Below are positions 1 to 11,510 of a DNA stretch of 64,000 nt, one piece after another. The notes beneath the pieces were generated by a model. It was not told the origin of the DNA and searched no databases. It saw only the letters and a list, made by a program, of their open reading frames with translations. Source of the stretch: Chrysogorgia sp. JL179-B06 (taxonomy: Eukaryota > Cnidaria > Anthozoa > Scleralcyonacea > Chrysogorgiidae); NCBI GenBank assembly GCA_035772405.1, contig JAYKKM010000121.1:2332501-2396500 (forward strand), read 5' to 3'. A program made the position numbers and the translations under genes. The first letter of the stretch is position 1; each line of letters opens with the position of its first letter.

Positions 1-867
1 CTCTTTGAACTGCAGTAGAGGATGGAGGTCGAAGATAGCAAAACCGAAAGGCCGCCAAAAACCAACGTGAAAGGATGACCAAGGCTACCAGAGATGGAGC
101 TTTGAGGGCAGAATAAAGCACGAAGAGAGTTGATGGCAAAAGCTGGTATAACATGTGGTGAAAACAGTAATATCTCAATATCATTGCAACCATGTTCCTT
201 GAAGGATAATGGTCGTGCTCTTCAAAGAGTTTTGGAGCAAACAAGTGCATCACAACTAGGGAAGAAGCAGAAAATAATGGTCTTCTGGCAGCACTGGGTG
301 CTCTTCAGTGTGAGCATATTGCAAAGGATGGTAAAGCATGCGATAACAGTTTTCTAAATTTTAATGAAACTATGGAACTCTTCTTTGTTTATCACAATAA
401 AGGACCACCATTTATCAAAACAGATAAGGATAAGTTTATGTATGCGCTTCTCCATTAGCAATGGGGTCTCTGTGTATATGTTGTGTTTGTGGAAATTTTA
501 AATCAAAGGTTCATTGTGTTAGACCGGATTCGTGCAATCTAGAGAGGTTTTTGGATGTGATAAGCACTGCTGCAGCTACAAACAATGCTATAGAAAACAC
601 GATTGAGGGATGCAAAAACAGAATGGCTGCTGTTGACACAGAATGGGATCGTAAAGTGCCTCGCACGTTTAATACGCCATGCAATTTCTTGTGCAATCTG
701 TGTTACAGCAAGAGTGGCAGACAAATGGCATGAGAAATTGCATAGTGTAACAGTACACTTGCCTGTAATACTGTACAGTATTTTAATATCTGTCCAATGC
801 TTTTTGCATTTGTGCTCTAGGTTCGAGATGTTGCTAAAGCCTGGCATGACGCTAGCTCCACTGTAAG
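1..867. other. Unassigned sequence, weak coding hints
   Basis: I recognise no domain here. Plus-strand open frames at 130-357 and 461-733 look like ordinary protein in places (charged and Ala-rich stretches around 560-650), but no start, splice pair or motif decides between them. A possible acceptor (pyrimidine run then CTCTAG) ends near 821 and is followed by a short open frame to a TAA near 884. The minus-strand Gypsy element to the right loses recognisable sequence near 868, so its border with this segment lies around 840-890. Confidence 0.3.
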
Positions 868-1750
868 TGATATGGTCAAGGCTCTATAATTGCATAAGAA
901 TTTGTACATTTCTTGCTTCCAATTCTTGTTTGCCATTACTGCTGCCTTTATACTTTCTTTATTGTGCGCATAAATCTCTCCACTTCTCCATTGGCGCGGG
1001 GGCCAGTAGGGTGTAACCTTCCTGTGAGCGAAACCCAAGTGTTTTGAAAAATCATTAAACTCGCGACCATTAAACGGAGGACCGTTATCAGATCGTAGCA
1101 CTTCAGGTATCCCAAATTGAGAGAATATCTTATCTAGACGCGGTGGAGGTCGATCCCACCAATTCAACGACTGGCAATCTCGAGTAATCGTCAATGAGAA
1201 TTAGCAAGTACTCACTTGAACCTGTGGGAGCTACGCCAAAGTCTAAGGTCTTCGGTCCAAGGTGCTGTCGGTAACTCGGACATCTGCAATGACTCTCTTT
1301 CGTTTCTGGGCGTCGTTACTTGACATGCAAGGCAGGATTTTACTTTTTCTTCGACCATTCGATCGATCTTTGGGAACCAGACTTTTTCGCGTACCAATAC
1401 CTTGGTTTTAGTCATTCCCAGATGACCTTCGTGTGGGCGATATCCACCACTTTCTCTCGTAGTGTTTCGGGAACTACAATCCTATGTCCTCTCAAAACCA
1501 AATCGGGTAGGGTACATAGTTCTTCCTTGACTTTCTCAAAAGACTGAAAATCTGAAGTGTTAACTCTCGGATCTTTCGAGATGTCGTACCATTTCCCAAG
1601 TTGAACTGCTGTGATTACAGCTTGTAATGTGACATCATTTTGGGTTGCTAACTTCAGATCGTTTAAATTTATCCCCTTGGGCGTAGAGGTCTCTGCCAGG
1701 TAGTTTACGAATTCTTCAGCGACTTTCTCTTGGCGGCTATTCGGTGTAAC
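868..1750 (-). pseudogene. pol: Gypsy integrase
   Basis: The linker and zinc-binding part lies at about 1212-1500 (CLACQV closing an HHCC finger, then the typical ESLQMSELP stretch). The core follows with the SDNGPPF motif containing the second catalytic Asp near 1075-1095. Recognisable sequence ends at about NYRA near 868. The first catalytic Asp region is damaged around 1200-1230 and several frame changes separate the pieces. It would insert cDNA into the genome if intact; this copy is dead. Confidence 0.85.
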
Positions 1751-1751
1751 G

Positions 1752-2205
1752 TCACTTAATGGGTGTCTCGACATGTAATCGGCTGGGTAATCGTAGAGAC
1801 CATCTCTCGAGCCTGGCTGCCGGATTAGTAAATATCTTAACCAGCGGTTGGTGATCGGTAAATACGGTGAATCTTCCTCCGTATAAATATAAATGAAAGT
1901 GTTCACAGGCCCAAACTATGCCAAGGGCTTCTCTCTCCAGTTGTGAGTAGTTCTGCTCTGATGATGACATAGCTCGGCTGGCAAATACGATTATCTTTCG
2001 TTCATCACTATCAGGTTCCTTTTGAGTGAGAACGGCAGCAACACCAACAGAGCTTGCATCAGTATAGACTTCCGTTACCTTGGTAGAATCGAAGTACGCG
2101 TTTTCTGGCGCGCTGGTAAGGGCCATTCGTAGTCTTTCCAATGCTCTCTCTTGCCTCTTGGTCCATACGAAAGGTATGCCTTTCTTTGTGAGCTCTCATA
2201 ATGGT
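1752..2205 (-). pseudogene. pol: Gypsy RNase H domain
   Basis: This is the Ty3-type RNase H that follows the reverse transcriptase. EVYTDASSVGVAAVL carries the first catalytic Asp, REALGIVWACEHF the catalytic Glu and VFTDHQPL the next Asp, in the usual order and spacing. The domain would remove RNA from the RNA:DNA hybrid. The frame is open across the core, then shifts at about 1760-1800, where the connection to integrase (PADYMSRHPL) resumes in another frame. Confidence 0.88.
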
Positions 2206-3370
2206 TCAGTCAATGTAGCATAGTTCTTGATGAAACGACAACAAAAATTGGTCATGCCAAGCAAACTTCTCACCTCTGATACATCCTTTGGCGTTGTCAT
2301 TTCTTGAATTACTGTTATCTTGGCGGGGTCTGGCGCAATCCCATGTTCCCGAGAAAACATATCCTTGGAAGATGAGGATTCTTTTCTTAAAGATGCATTT
2401 CTCTTTATTTAAGGTAAGCCCACGCTCTCTTATTCTTTCCAGTGTGGAAGAAGTTTGAAGAAACTTGGAAGAAGTTTGCGTCGTTAACCGGGTCATCAAC
2501 ACCAAACACCAGGATGTCATCGCTTATATTTATGACTCCTTTCAAACCACTTAGAGCTTCTCGGATGGCGTTTTGGAAGATTTCTGCTGCGCAGTTGACT
2601 CCAAAATTTAGTCTTTTAAACCGGCGAAGACCCATGTGTGTTGAAAACGTTGTCAAATATCTTGACTCAGGGGCCAGTTCCAGTTGGTTATAACCTTGGT
2701 TTAAATCGAGTTTGGTGAACACCTTGGCTCCATTCAAGTCATTGATTACTTCGTTGATTGTCGGGGTGATATGCCTTTCTCTCTTGATGGACTTGTTGAC
2801 TTGGCGCATATCCACACAAGCTCGAATCTTTCCATCTTTCTTAGGGACTACGACCCATGGCGTTGGGCCTTCAGTCTTCTCGATTACTCCGAATTCCTCA
2901 TAACCTGTTAACTGTTGTTCAAGGTTTTTCCGAACGTGAAACGGAACTCTGCGGTGTGATTGTGCGATAGGTTGTACTTGTTTATCCACATGTAGGTGAA
3001 CTTGAAATCCTTTCAGCTTTCCAAGACCCTCAAATAAATCGCTATAGCTCTGCACCAACGACTCCACTTTATTTGCCTCACGCTCTCTCACCGCTCGAAC
3101 TACATGTAGACGAGTCTTTGCGAGGTCTTCCAACTTACCAAACAGCCAGTTTTCCTTCGACAATTTGGTATCTGTTTCAACTTCACACTGACACTTTCCC
3201 ACAAGTGTTAATGGTTTATCTGAGCCGTACGGGAATATTTTCACGTTGGCCTTTCTTATTTCCGGCTGGATTCTCAGTTTGGCATAGCTAACTTCATCCA
3301 GAAGGTTGACACTTGCGCCTGTGTCTGCCATAACGGTCAACGGAGTTCCATTGACTTTGAACTGGGGTAA
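2206..3370 (-). pseudogene. pol: Gypsy protease and reverse transcriptase
   Basis: The frame is open from about 3370. The protease active-site motif ADTGAS lies around 3310-3325. Reverse transcriptase follows, with the RACVDMRQVN and FTKLDLNQGYNQL blocks and the catalytic box as ISDDILVFG, where most relatives have YxDD or FxDD. The frame shifts near 2480, after which the thumb region (LTLNKEKC, then a degenerate stretch) continues in another frame to about 2206. These enzymes would process the polyprotein and copy element RNA in cytoplasmic particles. The shifts make the copy inactive. Confidence 0.88.
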
Positions 3371-3378
3371 TTTTTGAT

Positions 3379-3950
3379 ATGACTAAAGAGGCATGGGATG
3401 CCCTGAAGAGCCAGTTTGCTAGAATCTCAATATCTCAGATTGTAAGACTACGCCAAAAATATTATTCGAATAAATTTGAAAGTGGTGGAAACGGAGAACT
3501 AGCTATGACCTTACTTGGAAGCCTCCCGGATGAATTCAAGCCACTCATTACCGCATTATATGCTGTTGGAGAGGAGAATGTCACTTTTGACAAGGTGAAA
3601 GCTATGTTGTTGAATGATGCTGATAGAATTTCTGATTCGAAGAAAATTGAAGATGCATATTCTGCTCAACGATCACACAACAAGAAGATATGAGCCAAAA
3701 GAGCGAAATAACAAAGGAAATGAAGTTAAGTTTGGTCGGAAATTCAATGGAACCTGTCACAACTGTCCCAAACGAAGTAATAATCCACAACGAGATGGTA
3801 ATCAAAGCAAAGGCAAAGGATCTGCTCACCGTGCTCAGAAAAGTGAGCAAGATAATCCTGATGAAGAAACATTATATACATCTATGGATGATGATAGATG
3901 TGGATGGATTATCGACTCTGGCGCAACTCAACACATGACGTCTGAAAGAA
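3379..3950 (+). pseudogene. gag-pol: Copia gag remnant and protease
   Basis: The first frame (3379-3693) begins with TKEAWDALKSQF, typical of the middle of Copia-type gag. The frame changes around 3660. A degenerate zinc-knuckle region (CHNC) lies near 3755. Protease follows around 3900-3945 with the Copia form WIIDSGATQHMT, in which DSG is the catalytic triplet. Soon after, the frame jumps (near 4015) with apparent loss of about 40 codons that normally connect protease to the pre-integrase domain. Confidence 0.85.
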
Positions 3951-4001
3951 ATCGTCTGACCAACTACGTGGAATTCAAGAAACCATGTACTGTGAATCTC
4001 G

Positions 4002-5062
4002 GTGATAATAGATCAACCTTGCGGTGCAACTGTTACCTTTAAAGAGAACAGGTGTGAAATTTCTCGGAATTCAAAGATTCTAGCTCAGGGAGAGATCCAA
4101 GGAAAGTTATACGTCTTGAAGATTGTGAAAGAGCATGCGAACGTTACCAAGCAACAACCTGAAACAGATCGGTATTTATGGCACTGTAGGTTTGGACACC
4201 TGGGAATGAACAATGTGAACAAACTTATTGTAAGTGGAACGGACGGTGTAAGCAAGACGAGTGAGAATCAATTCTGTGAAGCGTGCACAAAAGGGAAGCA
4301 ACGTCGCTGTCCTTATCCGAAGACTTCTGATTATCGTGCTAGTAAACCATTTGAACTTATTCATAGCGACGTCTGCGGTCCAATGTCCGTATCTTCACTT
4401 GGTGGATCACGATATTATGTAACCTTCATCGACGACTACTCATGGTACACATTTGTTTATTTCATGAAGAATAAAGAGCGAAGTCTTTGAAAAGTTCAAA
4501 GAGTTCCACAATTATGCTGTGAACGTTACTGGAAAACCAATCAAGATTCTACGTTCCGATAATGGAGGAGAATATTCCTCGAAAGAATTCGAGTCTTTCC
4601 TGAAGAATAATGGTATTGTTCATCAATTAAGCATACCATACAATCCAGCACAGAACGGTGTAGCGGAAAGAATGAACCGTACGATCGTAGAGTCAACACG
4701 ATCCATGTTATCCCATGCACAGATGCCAACCGAATTCTGGTCCGAAGCGGCCAATACCTCAGTTTACGTGCGCAACCGCAGACATGCGCAACGACGGCTT
4801 TAAATGGTATCACTCCGTACGAATGCTTGTTCGAGAATGTGTCCAATTTACGCGTATTCGGATGTGTTACATACATGCATATTCCCGACAATCAGAGAAA
4901 GAAGCTGGACGCAAAATCTAGAAAATCGATTTTCGTGGGGTATCCGGAGGTTGTGAAAGGATATAAGTTATACGATCCTGTTTCTCGCAAATTTGCTCGC
5001 AGTCGTGATGTCATATTTCTAGAGAAGAAATTTCATAACTTTGACGTTCAAAGTTCAGCGAA
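4002..5062 (+). pseudogene. pol: Copia pre-integrase and integrase
   Basis: The pre-integrase zinc-binding region is visible (WHCRFGHLG, then CEACTKGKQ). The integrase core shows the three acidic positions in context: IHSDVCGPM, LRSDNGGEY and QNGVAERMNRT. Frame changes occur near 4485 and 4800. The C-terminal Copia block (RVFGCVTYMHIP, SIFVGYPE, SRDVIFLE) ends the domain near 5060. It would catalyse cDNA insertion; the shifts prevent that here. Confidence 0.88.
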
Positions 5063-5197
5063 CTTTGATGATCACGCTGATGATGTTCCATTAACGATTG
5101 AAGAAATTCCTGCTACGGAAATCCAGATCAAGACGAAGTTCCTGAACAAAGAGTTGCAGAGAATGCTGAACGAAACCAACCAGCTGATGATCAGCGA

Positions 5198-6861
5198 GTG
5201 GGAGCAACCCTCGAAGAGACGTTTATGAATGAAGTTCGAAACGTTGGTGAATGGAGAATACGAAGACCACCTAATAGATTCGATGAGGAATGCTACATAG
5301 CAGACGATATAACTGCTGAGATCAACGAACCAATTAATCTTGATGAAGCTTTCTTTGGAGAATATTCAACAGAATGGAAACAAGCGACTGATTCAGAATT
5401 TAATTCCCTGAGTCAAAATGACACCTGGGAACTTGTTCCGTTGCCTGAAGACAAGCATGTTATCGGCAGCAAATGGGTTTTCAAAGTAAAGAGAGATGAA
5501 AACGGCTGTGTACAACGATATAAAGCTCGACTAGTTGCTCAAGGCTACTCTCAAACTGAAGGAGTGGACTACCATGAGGTATTTTTACCAGTGGTACGGA
5601 ATACAACGATTCGATCATTACTTGCTCTGTCAAATGCCAAGAATTGGGAAGTCCACCAAATGGACGTGAAAACAGCATTCTTACAAGGAAACTTAGAGGA
5701 AGAAATATACATGCGACAACCGGACGGTTATGTTAGCGAGGTATATCCAAACCATGTCTGCAAGCTCAAGAAAAGCATCTATGGACTAAAACAATCTGCA
5801 AGATGCTCAAACAATGCTATTGACACATTTCTAAAGTCGAGTGGATACAAACAAATGAAATCTGATTCATGTTTGTATATGAAATCTGTCAAAGATCAGA
5901 ATGGAATTATCAAGTTTGTCATTAAATCCATTCATGTCGATGATATCCTACTATTCTCCAATGATCATCCATGCTAAGTAAAGAAAATAAATTAATTAGG
6001 TTCGAAGTTCAAGATTGAGGATATGGGGGAAGTGAAACACGTTCTCGGAATGCTGATTAAAAGAGATAGAGAAAGAAGAAAGATGACGATCAGTCAATCC
6101 AAATATTCGGAAGGTATTTTAAAGCGATTTGGTATGGAACAATGCAAACCTGTGTCAACTCCTCTAGAGCCTGGAAAGCATTTTCAAGAATTGCCAGAAG
6201 ACGAAAATCCCACAAATACTAACGAATACCAGAAGCTCATAGGATGCTTAACCTATGTGACCACCGCAACTCTACCAGATCTTGCCTCCGCTGTTAGCAT
6301 ATTATCAAAGTTCATGGCGAAACCAAGCAAAGAGCATTGGGTCGGTGCAAAAAGAGTCTTCAGGTATATCAAAGGTACTGTCAACTCGGTCTAGTGTTTG
6401 AAGGCAAAAGCACAAGATGTTCTATAATTGGTTATTCAGATGCAGATTGGGCAAATGACTTAGATGCAAGAAGATCAACATCTGGATATGCATTCCATAT
6501 CAATGGATCAACTATAAGCTGGTGCAGCAAAAGACAACCCTGTGTTACCAGATCTACAACCGAAGCCGAATATGTGGCGCTTAGTCATGCAACACAAGAA
6601 CTCGTGTGGCTAAGAAGATTACTGAATGATATCGGAGAATCTATTATGAACGAAGATAATCAAGGAGCAATTGAATTATCTAAAAATCCACGATTCCACA
6701 ACCGCACTAAACACATTGACGTAGCTTATCATTTTGTTCGTGAGAAAGTCAATGTGAAATACTGCAGTACAGATCAGATGTTAGCTGACATTATGACGAA
6801 GAGTCCACCAAGACAAACTTTTCAGAAGTTTAGAGACATGTTGAATGTTAAAGAGACCTAG
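5198..6861 (+). pseudogene. pol: Copia reverse transcriptase and RNase H
   Basis: Copia-type reverse transcriptase begins in frame near 5340 (WKQATDSEFNSL, SKWVFKVKRDENG, QMDVKTAFLQGNLEEE, KLKKSIYGLKQ). The catalytic box reads HVDDILLF; most Copia copies have YVDD, so the Tyr has changed to His. Frames shift near 5970 and 6390. RNase H follows with GYSDADWANDLD, STTEAEYVAL and the HIDVAYHFVRE tail region, ending with a stop at 6859-6861 before the polypurine tract. Confidence 0.9.
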
Positions 6862-6930
6862 TTTTAAGAAAGACGAAGAACATTCTATTTCTATATTTGA
6901 AGAGTTATAGCACTAATTATGATACACATT

Positions 6931-7100
6931 AAGTGGGAGTGTTGACATTCTAGTATTACGTAATGTTGGACTATAATTAGTATTACATGAAGTTTTAAGT
7001 TGTTGTTTTTCCTTATATTGACATTTAAATTGTAAGATATAAAGTGTAAATTATGTATTATTATCGAAAGCATTATCAACCAGAAACATAAATATCAACA
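6931..7100 (+). repeat. Copia polypurine tract and 3' LTR
   Basis: The purine tract AAGTGGGAG (6931-6939) directly precedes an LTR that opens TGTTGACATT at 6940 and closes ATATCAACA at 7100. TGTTGA/TCAACA are inverted terminal repeats, the standard Copia form. The LTR is 161 bp. No partner LTR is present because the left end is truncated, so neither age nor target duplication can be read from an LTR pair. Confidence 0.85.
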
Positions 7101-7261
7101 GCAGATTCCCAAAAACTGTTGGCCAAGAAAGAGAAATGTAGCAGTTCTATTGTCACAGATATGGAGGAAGATCTACAGCTAAAACACTTAAGCAAGATAG
7201 GCTTACAAATATTCAAGAGAATATTCATCAGCAACAAAGGAAAGTTCAGAGAAACAACATC

Positions 7262-9880
7262 AAAAATTTAATCAGATGAAAAGAAGAGGAGCAACAAAGT
7301 TGTTTGAAGCGAGCAGATTAAAAAAACGAGCCAAGATTAACCAAGGCAATAAATGCTTAATCGAGTTTATTGCCAAAAGCATTGAGGACAAAGCAACTTA
7401 CCATGGCCGCAGACATGACTTAGTCATGTACACTAACAGAAGGGTTAAGAAGAGAGAACTGAATATTGCTAATTATAGATTAGCAAGTAAGAATAAAAAG
7501 CTGATCAAGAGTTCCACTACAGTTTATAACCGATGCAAGCCAAACGGCATAGAGGAAAGGGACTGTTTTGCACAAAAAAAAACACAGAAAGCTGAAGATA
7601 TTGATAATGAAAACACACATTATAAACGAGCACATGTAAAAATATCAAGTTTCCATTTTTGGAGAAGAGTTCGAGGCAAACTCACATGTGTTTCATGCGA
7701 AGCATTGATGACAAGGCATATCTAAGACCAGCAACATCAGAAGGATATTCCTGAACACTGGAAATCAGAAAATTTTAACATTGACTGGTGTTGAAAAAGC
7801 AAGACAATTGCCAAAGTATGATTGGCTAGAAAAACATGTGTACCAAATACCTGGATCGCATCGCATATTCACCAAAGAATGTGCCATGTCAGATGGTAAA
7901 AACGAGGAGAAACTTTTGACAAAGGATAACCACTTTGTATTTATTCGACCTAAAGCTATCATTGGGTCAAGTGGATCAACCTGGGTGAGTGAAATCACCT
8001 GCTTGAGGCAGCGCCACCCATGTTTGTTTGAGGTAAATGATAGCTCAAGCTATAGTCTGCCATTCAGGCAAACATGCTCACTGCTCAGTTATTCAAAGTG
8101 CATGCTTTCTCTACAAAGACATGACTGAAGAGGATGACTTAACCAAAGCTACTTGCCAGGTAGGTGGTGTATTCACAAGATATGAACATGACAGGTAAAC
8201 GTTATTGAATAAATTTGACTGACATTAGTGCAACCATTTTATACAGTAAAAGTATGGAGGTTTAGATGAATCCTGAGAGATGGTGAGACCCGGTTCTGAT
8301 ACCTCACCTAATGACCAAGGTTACTGTTGTTTTTAGGTTGCATCATCTTAAGGAAGAATTAAGTCCTGTCATCAAGGAAGTGAATGAAGACCAGGCAGAG
8401 CAACAGATATTTTCTGGGAGAATTGAACAGAAGTTCGAATTTATTTTCCAAATTATCGATGAGTGCCACCATGAAGCAGAGATATTCAAACAAATGATCA
8501 AGAAAGTCATGTCCTGTGCTGCCAAGAACTGTTATTGACTTTGGCATATCTAAAACTTCCAATCATCCGACCGAGGCAAGGGTGGGTTGACTACAAATTT
8601 GTTGTAGTTCGCTACAACTACAGCTACTTGTCAACAAATGTCTGACTACAGCTACTGTTTCAAAAATGTAGCGAATTATTTCGCTACTGCAAATTGAAGT
8701 ATCCCACCCTATTACCAGTTATAGACCTGGAGCGAGGGGTATTCCACAAAAAATTACACCATGAAGTGATAAAATTAACCTCAAAATATTTAATAATTTA
8801 AAACAGATATTCTGTTATGTCCGCCATCTTGGCACCGAATGAAATTAGGCAATGTACTTGGTACGAGTGGGCTTTCGAACTCGAATCATTGGAGCGTATA
8901 TATTTATATACTTTGAATATTGGATAAGTAATTAGTCAAAAGATGCGGCCACGGGTGGTGCTTGCTGTTCTATAATTCACTCTGCTTCAATCCTGAATCG
9001 GTGAATCGATGACCAGTCGACCAGGATGGGCTGGTGGCTGCTTTGATCAAGGACGACTTCGTCACTTTACCATCTTAATTATTATAATTAATAAATAATC
9101 CGGATAGGGGAGAGTCCCGAATTTAATTGAGGGATTGGGCACAGTCTAGAATTTAATTTGATCTCATATTTTATTCAGGCGTCTACTCAGCGTACTCGCC
9201 GAGACTGCACGGCATGTTCAGTCTGTTGTGCTGAGTGACTTTGTCTGATTACAAATTCGAAAAGTAGCGAAAATTGATTGTTGTAAAAAAAAAAGTAATC
9301 AACTACTTTGCTACAGCTACAACTACTGTGTAGTAAAAAACTACTCGCTACATAAAAATTGTAGTTCGCTACAGTAGCAAACTACTTCGCTACTCCCACC
9401 CTTGGACCAAGAGTTGGGGTGTCCAATTTCGAGGTGAAGTTCCAAGATGCTGAACTATGGCGTATCTTTAATTCTGACCACCGAATCGAGAGGAGATAGT
9501 GGACAAAAGAGGCAGAAAGAACTAACTCAGCAATTGGTGATGCAGTGATTGATGGAGCAACAATAGAATGGGAAACGTTTAAGCAGTTTTAAGGTTTGAG
9601 TGAAGACGAAATAGGAGGTCTTGTTGTCAAGGAGTATGAAGAGTTGGAAAATAAGAGGATGGAACGAAACGCATGGGGCATCTCTAAGCAGTTGGTGGAG
9701 AGAGTTGATGGGGCTCTTGTCCTCACTGAAAGGATTACGGCATATTTTGCTGAATAAAATGACAAACTAATCAGAAATACCTCGTGCAGTACCATGCTGC
9801 CTCAAGTCCAGAATAATATATCCAAGTTGGTTAACTCTGGCAAACTCTCCCTAAATCAGGAGGACTACACACGGAAAAAC
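7262..9880 (+). pseudogene. Decayed gene of unrecognised repeated type
   Basis: Open blocks occur at 7276-7725 (basic, with NENTHYKRAHVKI near its end), 7781-8128 (PGSHRIFTKECAMSDGK, FIRPKAIIGSSGSTW, then a Cys/Ser-rich stretch) and 8311-8538 (acidic and helical). After the MITE at 8577-9404 coding-like sequence resumes (FQDAELWRIFNSDH near 9450, then a charged coiled region to about 9880). Stops and frame changes separate the blocks. I read these as one decayed gene, of a kind I associate with multicopy genes in cnidarians, but I cannot name its function. A transposon-borne accessory gene is possible. Confidence 0.45.
8577..9404. mobile_element. hAT-type MITE, 828 bp
   Basis: The ends are the inverted repeats CAAGGGTGGG and CCCACCCTTG. 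The flanks are GACCGAGG (8569-8576) and GACCAAGA (9405-9412), matching at 6 of 8 positions, as expected of an aged 8-bp hAT target duplication. Both subterminal regions (8585-8695 and 9240-9395) are crowded with GTAGC/GCTAC and ACTAC motifs, a pattern typical of hAT transposase binding regions. No transposase frame is present. It splits the decayed gene around it. Confidence 0.8.
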
Positions 9881-9884
9881 GCAC

Positions 9885-10550
9885 GCTCTGTTGCAGCGTT
9901 CAACAGGACTGATATCAGGTCAGTTATATTACGATGCCATCAATTCTCAACAGGATAATGTATCGACCTCTGTAATAGCTATGATGGCCACAATCTGTAT
10001 CAGCACTGATATCAGGGGCAGGGCTGATACAGAGCTGATGCCATCAGACTGCAGTAGCCATGATATGACATGCCTGTGCGTGAACTTTTCGTGCGTGAAC
10101 TTTGCATGTTCCTCGAAGAAATAATCCCATGCGTTTTCCCCCGCAATCGAAACGTGTGCGGTAATCGTGTGCAAGCAGCAAAAAGTCGCGTGATCCGTGA
10201 TCGGCGTTTAATCATCCTCTTGAGTTTCGCTTTCGAATGGAAACAATCGATTTTCAGGACACTGAAACAGAAGTTTATACACATTCTTTAAATAATGCAG
10301 GTATGTAAAATTATTGCTGCCTCCCCCCTTAGCAAGGCAGCACACATTGTTGACATGTCTCTTGTGTTTACTCGTGCCCAGCAGGTTTCACACTAGTATG
10401 GAAACATGAAACCTTTTTATATTTATAATTAGTGGGTACGATAGTCCATAGTAATTGGTTGCACTCGTTACACTGATTAAATTAATTAGTTCTCACTTTC
10501 ATCCCGAAAATAGCGCCATATTTCTCCCAGGAACATGTCGTGGCAATATA
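9885..10550. other. No gene recognised
   Basis: I see no supported gene. A short motif ACTGATATCAGG occurs near 9909 and again near 10005. Open frames on both strands at 9891-10291 are antiparallel to one another and lack motifs. Confidence 0.4.
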
Positions 10551-10552
10551 TC

Positions 10553-10863
10553 ATTTTCCTATCAGTAACAACCTCACGTTCTTCAACGTGTTAATTTCAT
10601 CGCGAAATTCACAGTAAGCGTTTGAACAATCATGGGCCAATGAGATTTTCTGCATGATTGTGGCAGGTGATATAATAACTTCTCCATCAGTTGCTTCCAA
10701 TAATGGACAGTAAAACTTCCCTCTTTTTACATTTCAAGAGATATCCCTTGCAAATTTCATCTCTTGTCGCTCTGATCCAATTTGCTATTTCCATCATCCG
10801 CTTGTACTTTATAAAGGCAATGCCACCTTTAACTTTCCAAATGTATACTATAAAAATATAAAT
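10553..10863 (-). pseudogene. Probable exon of an unrecognised gene
   Basis: On the minus strand an acceptor (pyrimidine-rich run ending TTTTATAG, near 10850) precedes a basic helical frame (KYKRMMEIANWIRATRDE). After one frame change near 10720 it continues as CPLLEATDGEVIISP and on to a stop near 10555. The composition is protein-like throughout. I recall similar exon pieces in multicopy invertebrate genes but cannot give a function. Confidence 0.35.
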
Positions 10864-11176
10864 AGAACTGATTATCATTAATTTAAATTTGATTAGATTT
10901 AATTCTCATTTCACACCATTCGTAAGGAAATGTTTGTGTTTTGTGCCAAAAATGGATTTTTACGGTTTAGTATTGCAATTAGCGAACTCTTTATTATAAC
11001 TCTTAGTAAAGTACACCAAAACTGATGCACAGGTTTAAAATTAAAATTTATAATGTATATTTAAAGTCAATATTTCATTCAATGGCCCTAATAAAGTACA
11101 TACAGAACAAATTTATCATGCTTAAAAACCCAGTCAAGTCTTCATTGTTGGATTGAAAATATCGATTAATACTCAC

Positions 11177-11265
11177 TTCTCCATTTTCATTTCGTAAGCA
11201 AATGTCTCTCCTGCCTTGATTAGTTCCTCCTTGGATAATACAACACCACTCAGGTGTATTAATGC
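11177..11265 (-). pseudogene. Possible upstream exon, 89 nt
   Basis: A strong acceptor (TTCTGCTTCTTCTGGACGG then ACCCAG) precedes GCATTAATAC at 11265, and a GTGAGT donor follows 11177. The 29 full codons in between read as a plausible helix (SKEELIKAGETFAYEMKME). It may pair with the exon ending near 10850, but the phase does not join cleanly to that exon, so a missing exon or decay is implied. Confidence 0.3.
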
Positions 11266-11510
11266 CTGGGTCCGTCCAGAAGAAGCAGAAAAAAACATTA
11301 AATTCGATATTAAATTTTCTTTTTGGCATGGACAATAATCATCGAAAGCTGTGTCTGATCCACATGTTTGTTGCCATGGAAACGATCACGTGACTACGAT
11401 ATGAACAATACAAACGTCAATAATATATCGATGCAGGAGGATGCCAAAACAGAAATCAAACTTCCTAGTTTTGATTACGTGGATACAGTATACATTGTAG
11501 ATTTTAGATA

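Larger units (their letters stand above)
868..3375 (-). mobile_element. Ty3/Gypsy LTR retrotransposon, truncated
   Basis: On the minus strand the order is aspartic protease, reverse transcriptase, RNase H, integrase zinc finger and integrase core, which is the Ty3/Gypsy order (integrase last). No gag, polypurine tract or LTR could be found at either end, so both ends are lost. The reading frame breaks several times. The 5' end stops abruptly near 3375, where a Copia element begins on the opposite strand. Confidence 0.9.
3370..7100 (+). mobile_element. Ty1/Copia LTR retrotransposon, 5'-truncated
   Basis: On the plus strand the order is gag, protease, integrase, reverse transcriptase, RNase H, polypurine tract and 3' LTR; integrase before reverse transcriptase is diagnostic of Ty1/Copia. 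The element starts inside gag, so the 5' LTR and early gag are missing. At least six frame changes and one internal deletion near 4015 show that it is old. Its lost 5' end abuts the truncated 5' end of the Gypsy element on the other strand. Confidence 0.93.

Noticed and set aside
539..847. Extension of the minus-strand Gypsy integrase
   Set aside because: After NYRA near 868 the frame loses all similarity to the expected block; a weak resemblance (SGAS) is not enough.
822..884. Short plus-strand terminal exon before the Gypsy
   Set aside because: An acceptor and an open frame to TAA exist, but it overlaps the end of the integrase and has no partner exon that I can support.
2442..3291. Plus-strand open frames across the Gypsy pol
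   Set aside because: They are antisense to the protease and reverse transcriptase.
11075..11335. Longest minus-strand frame in this interval as a protein
   Set aside because: An alternative frame bounded by good splice sites (11177-11265) has much better codon content.
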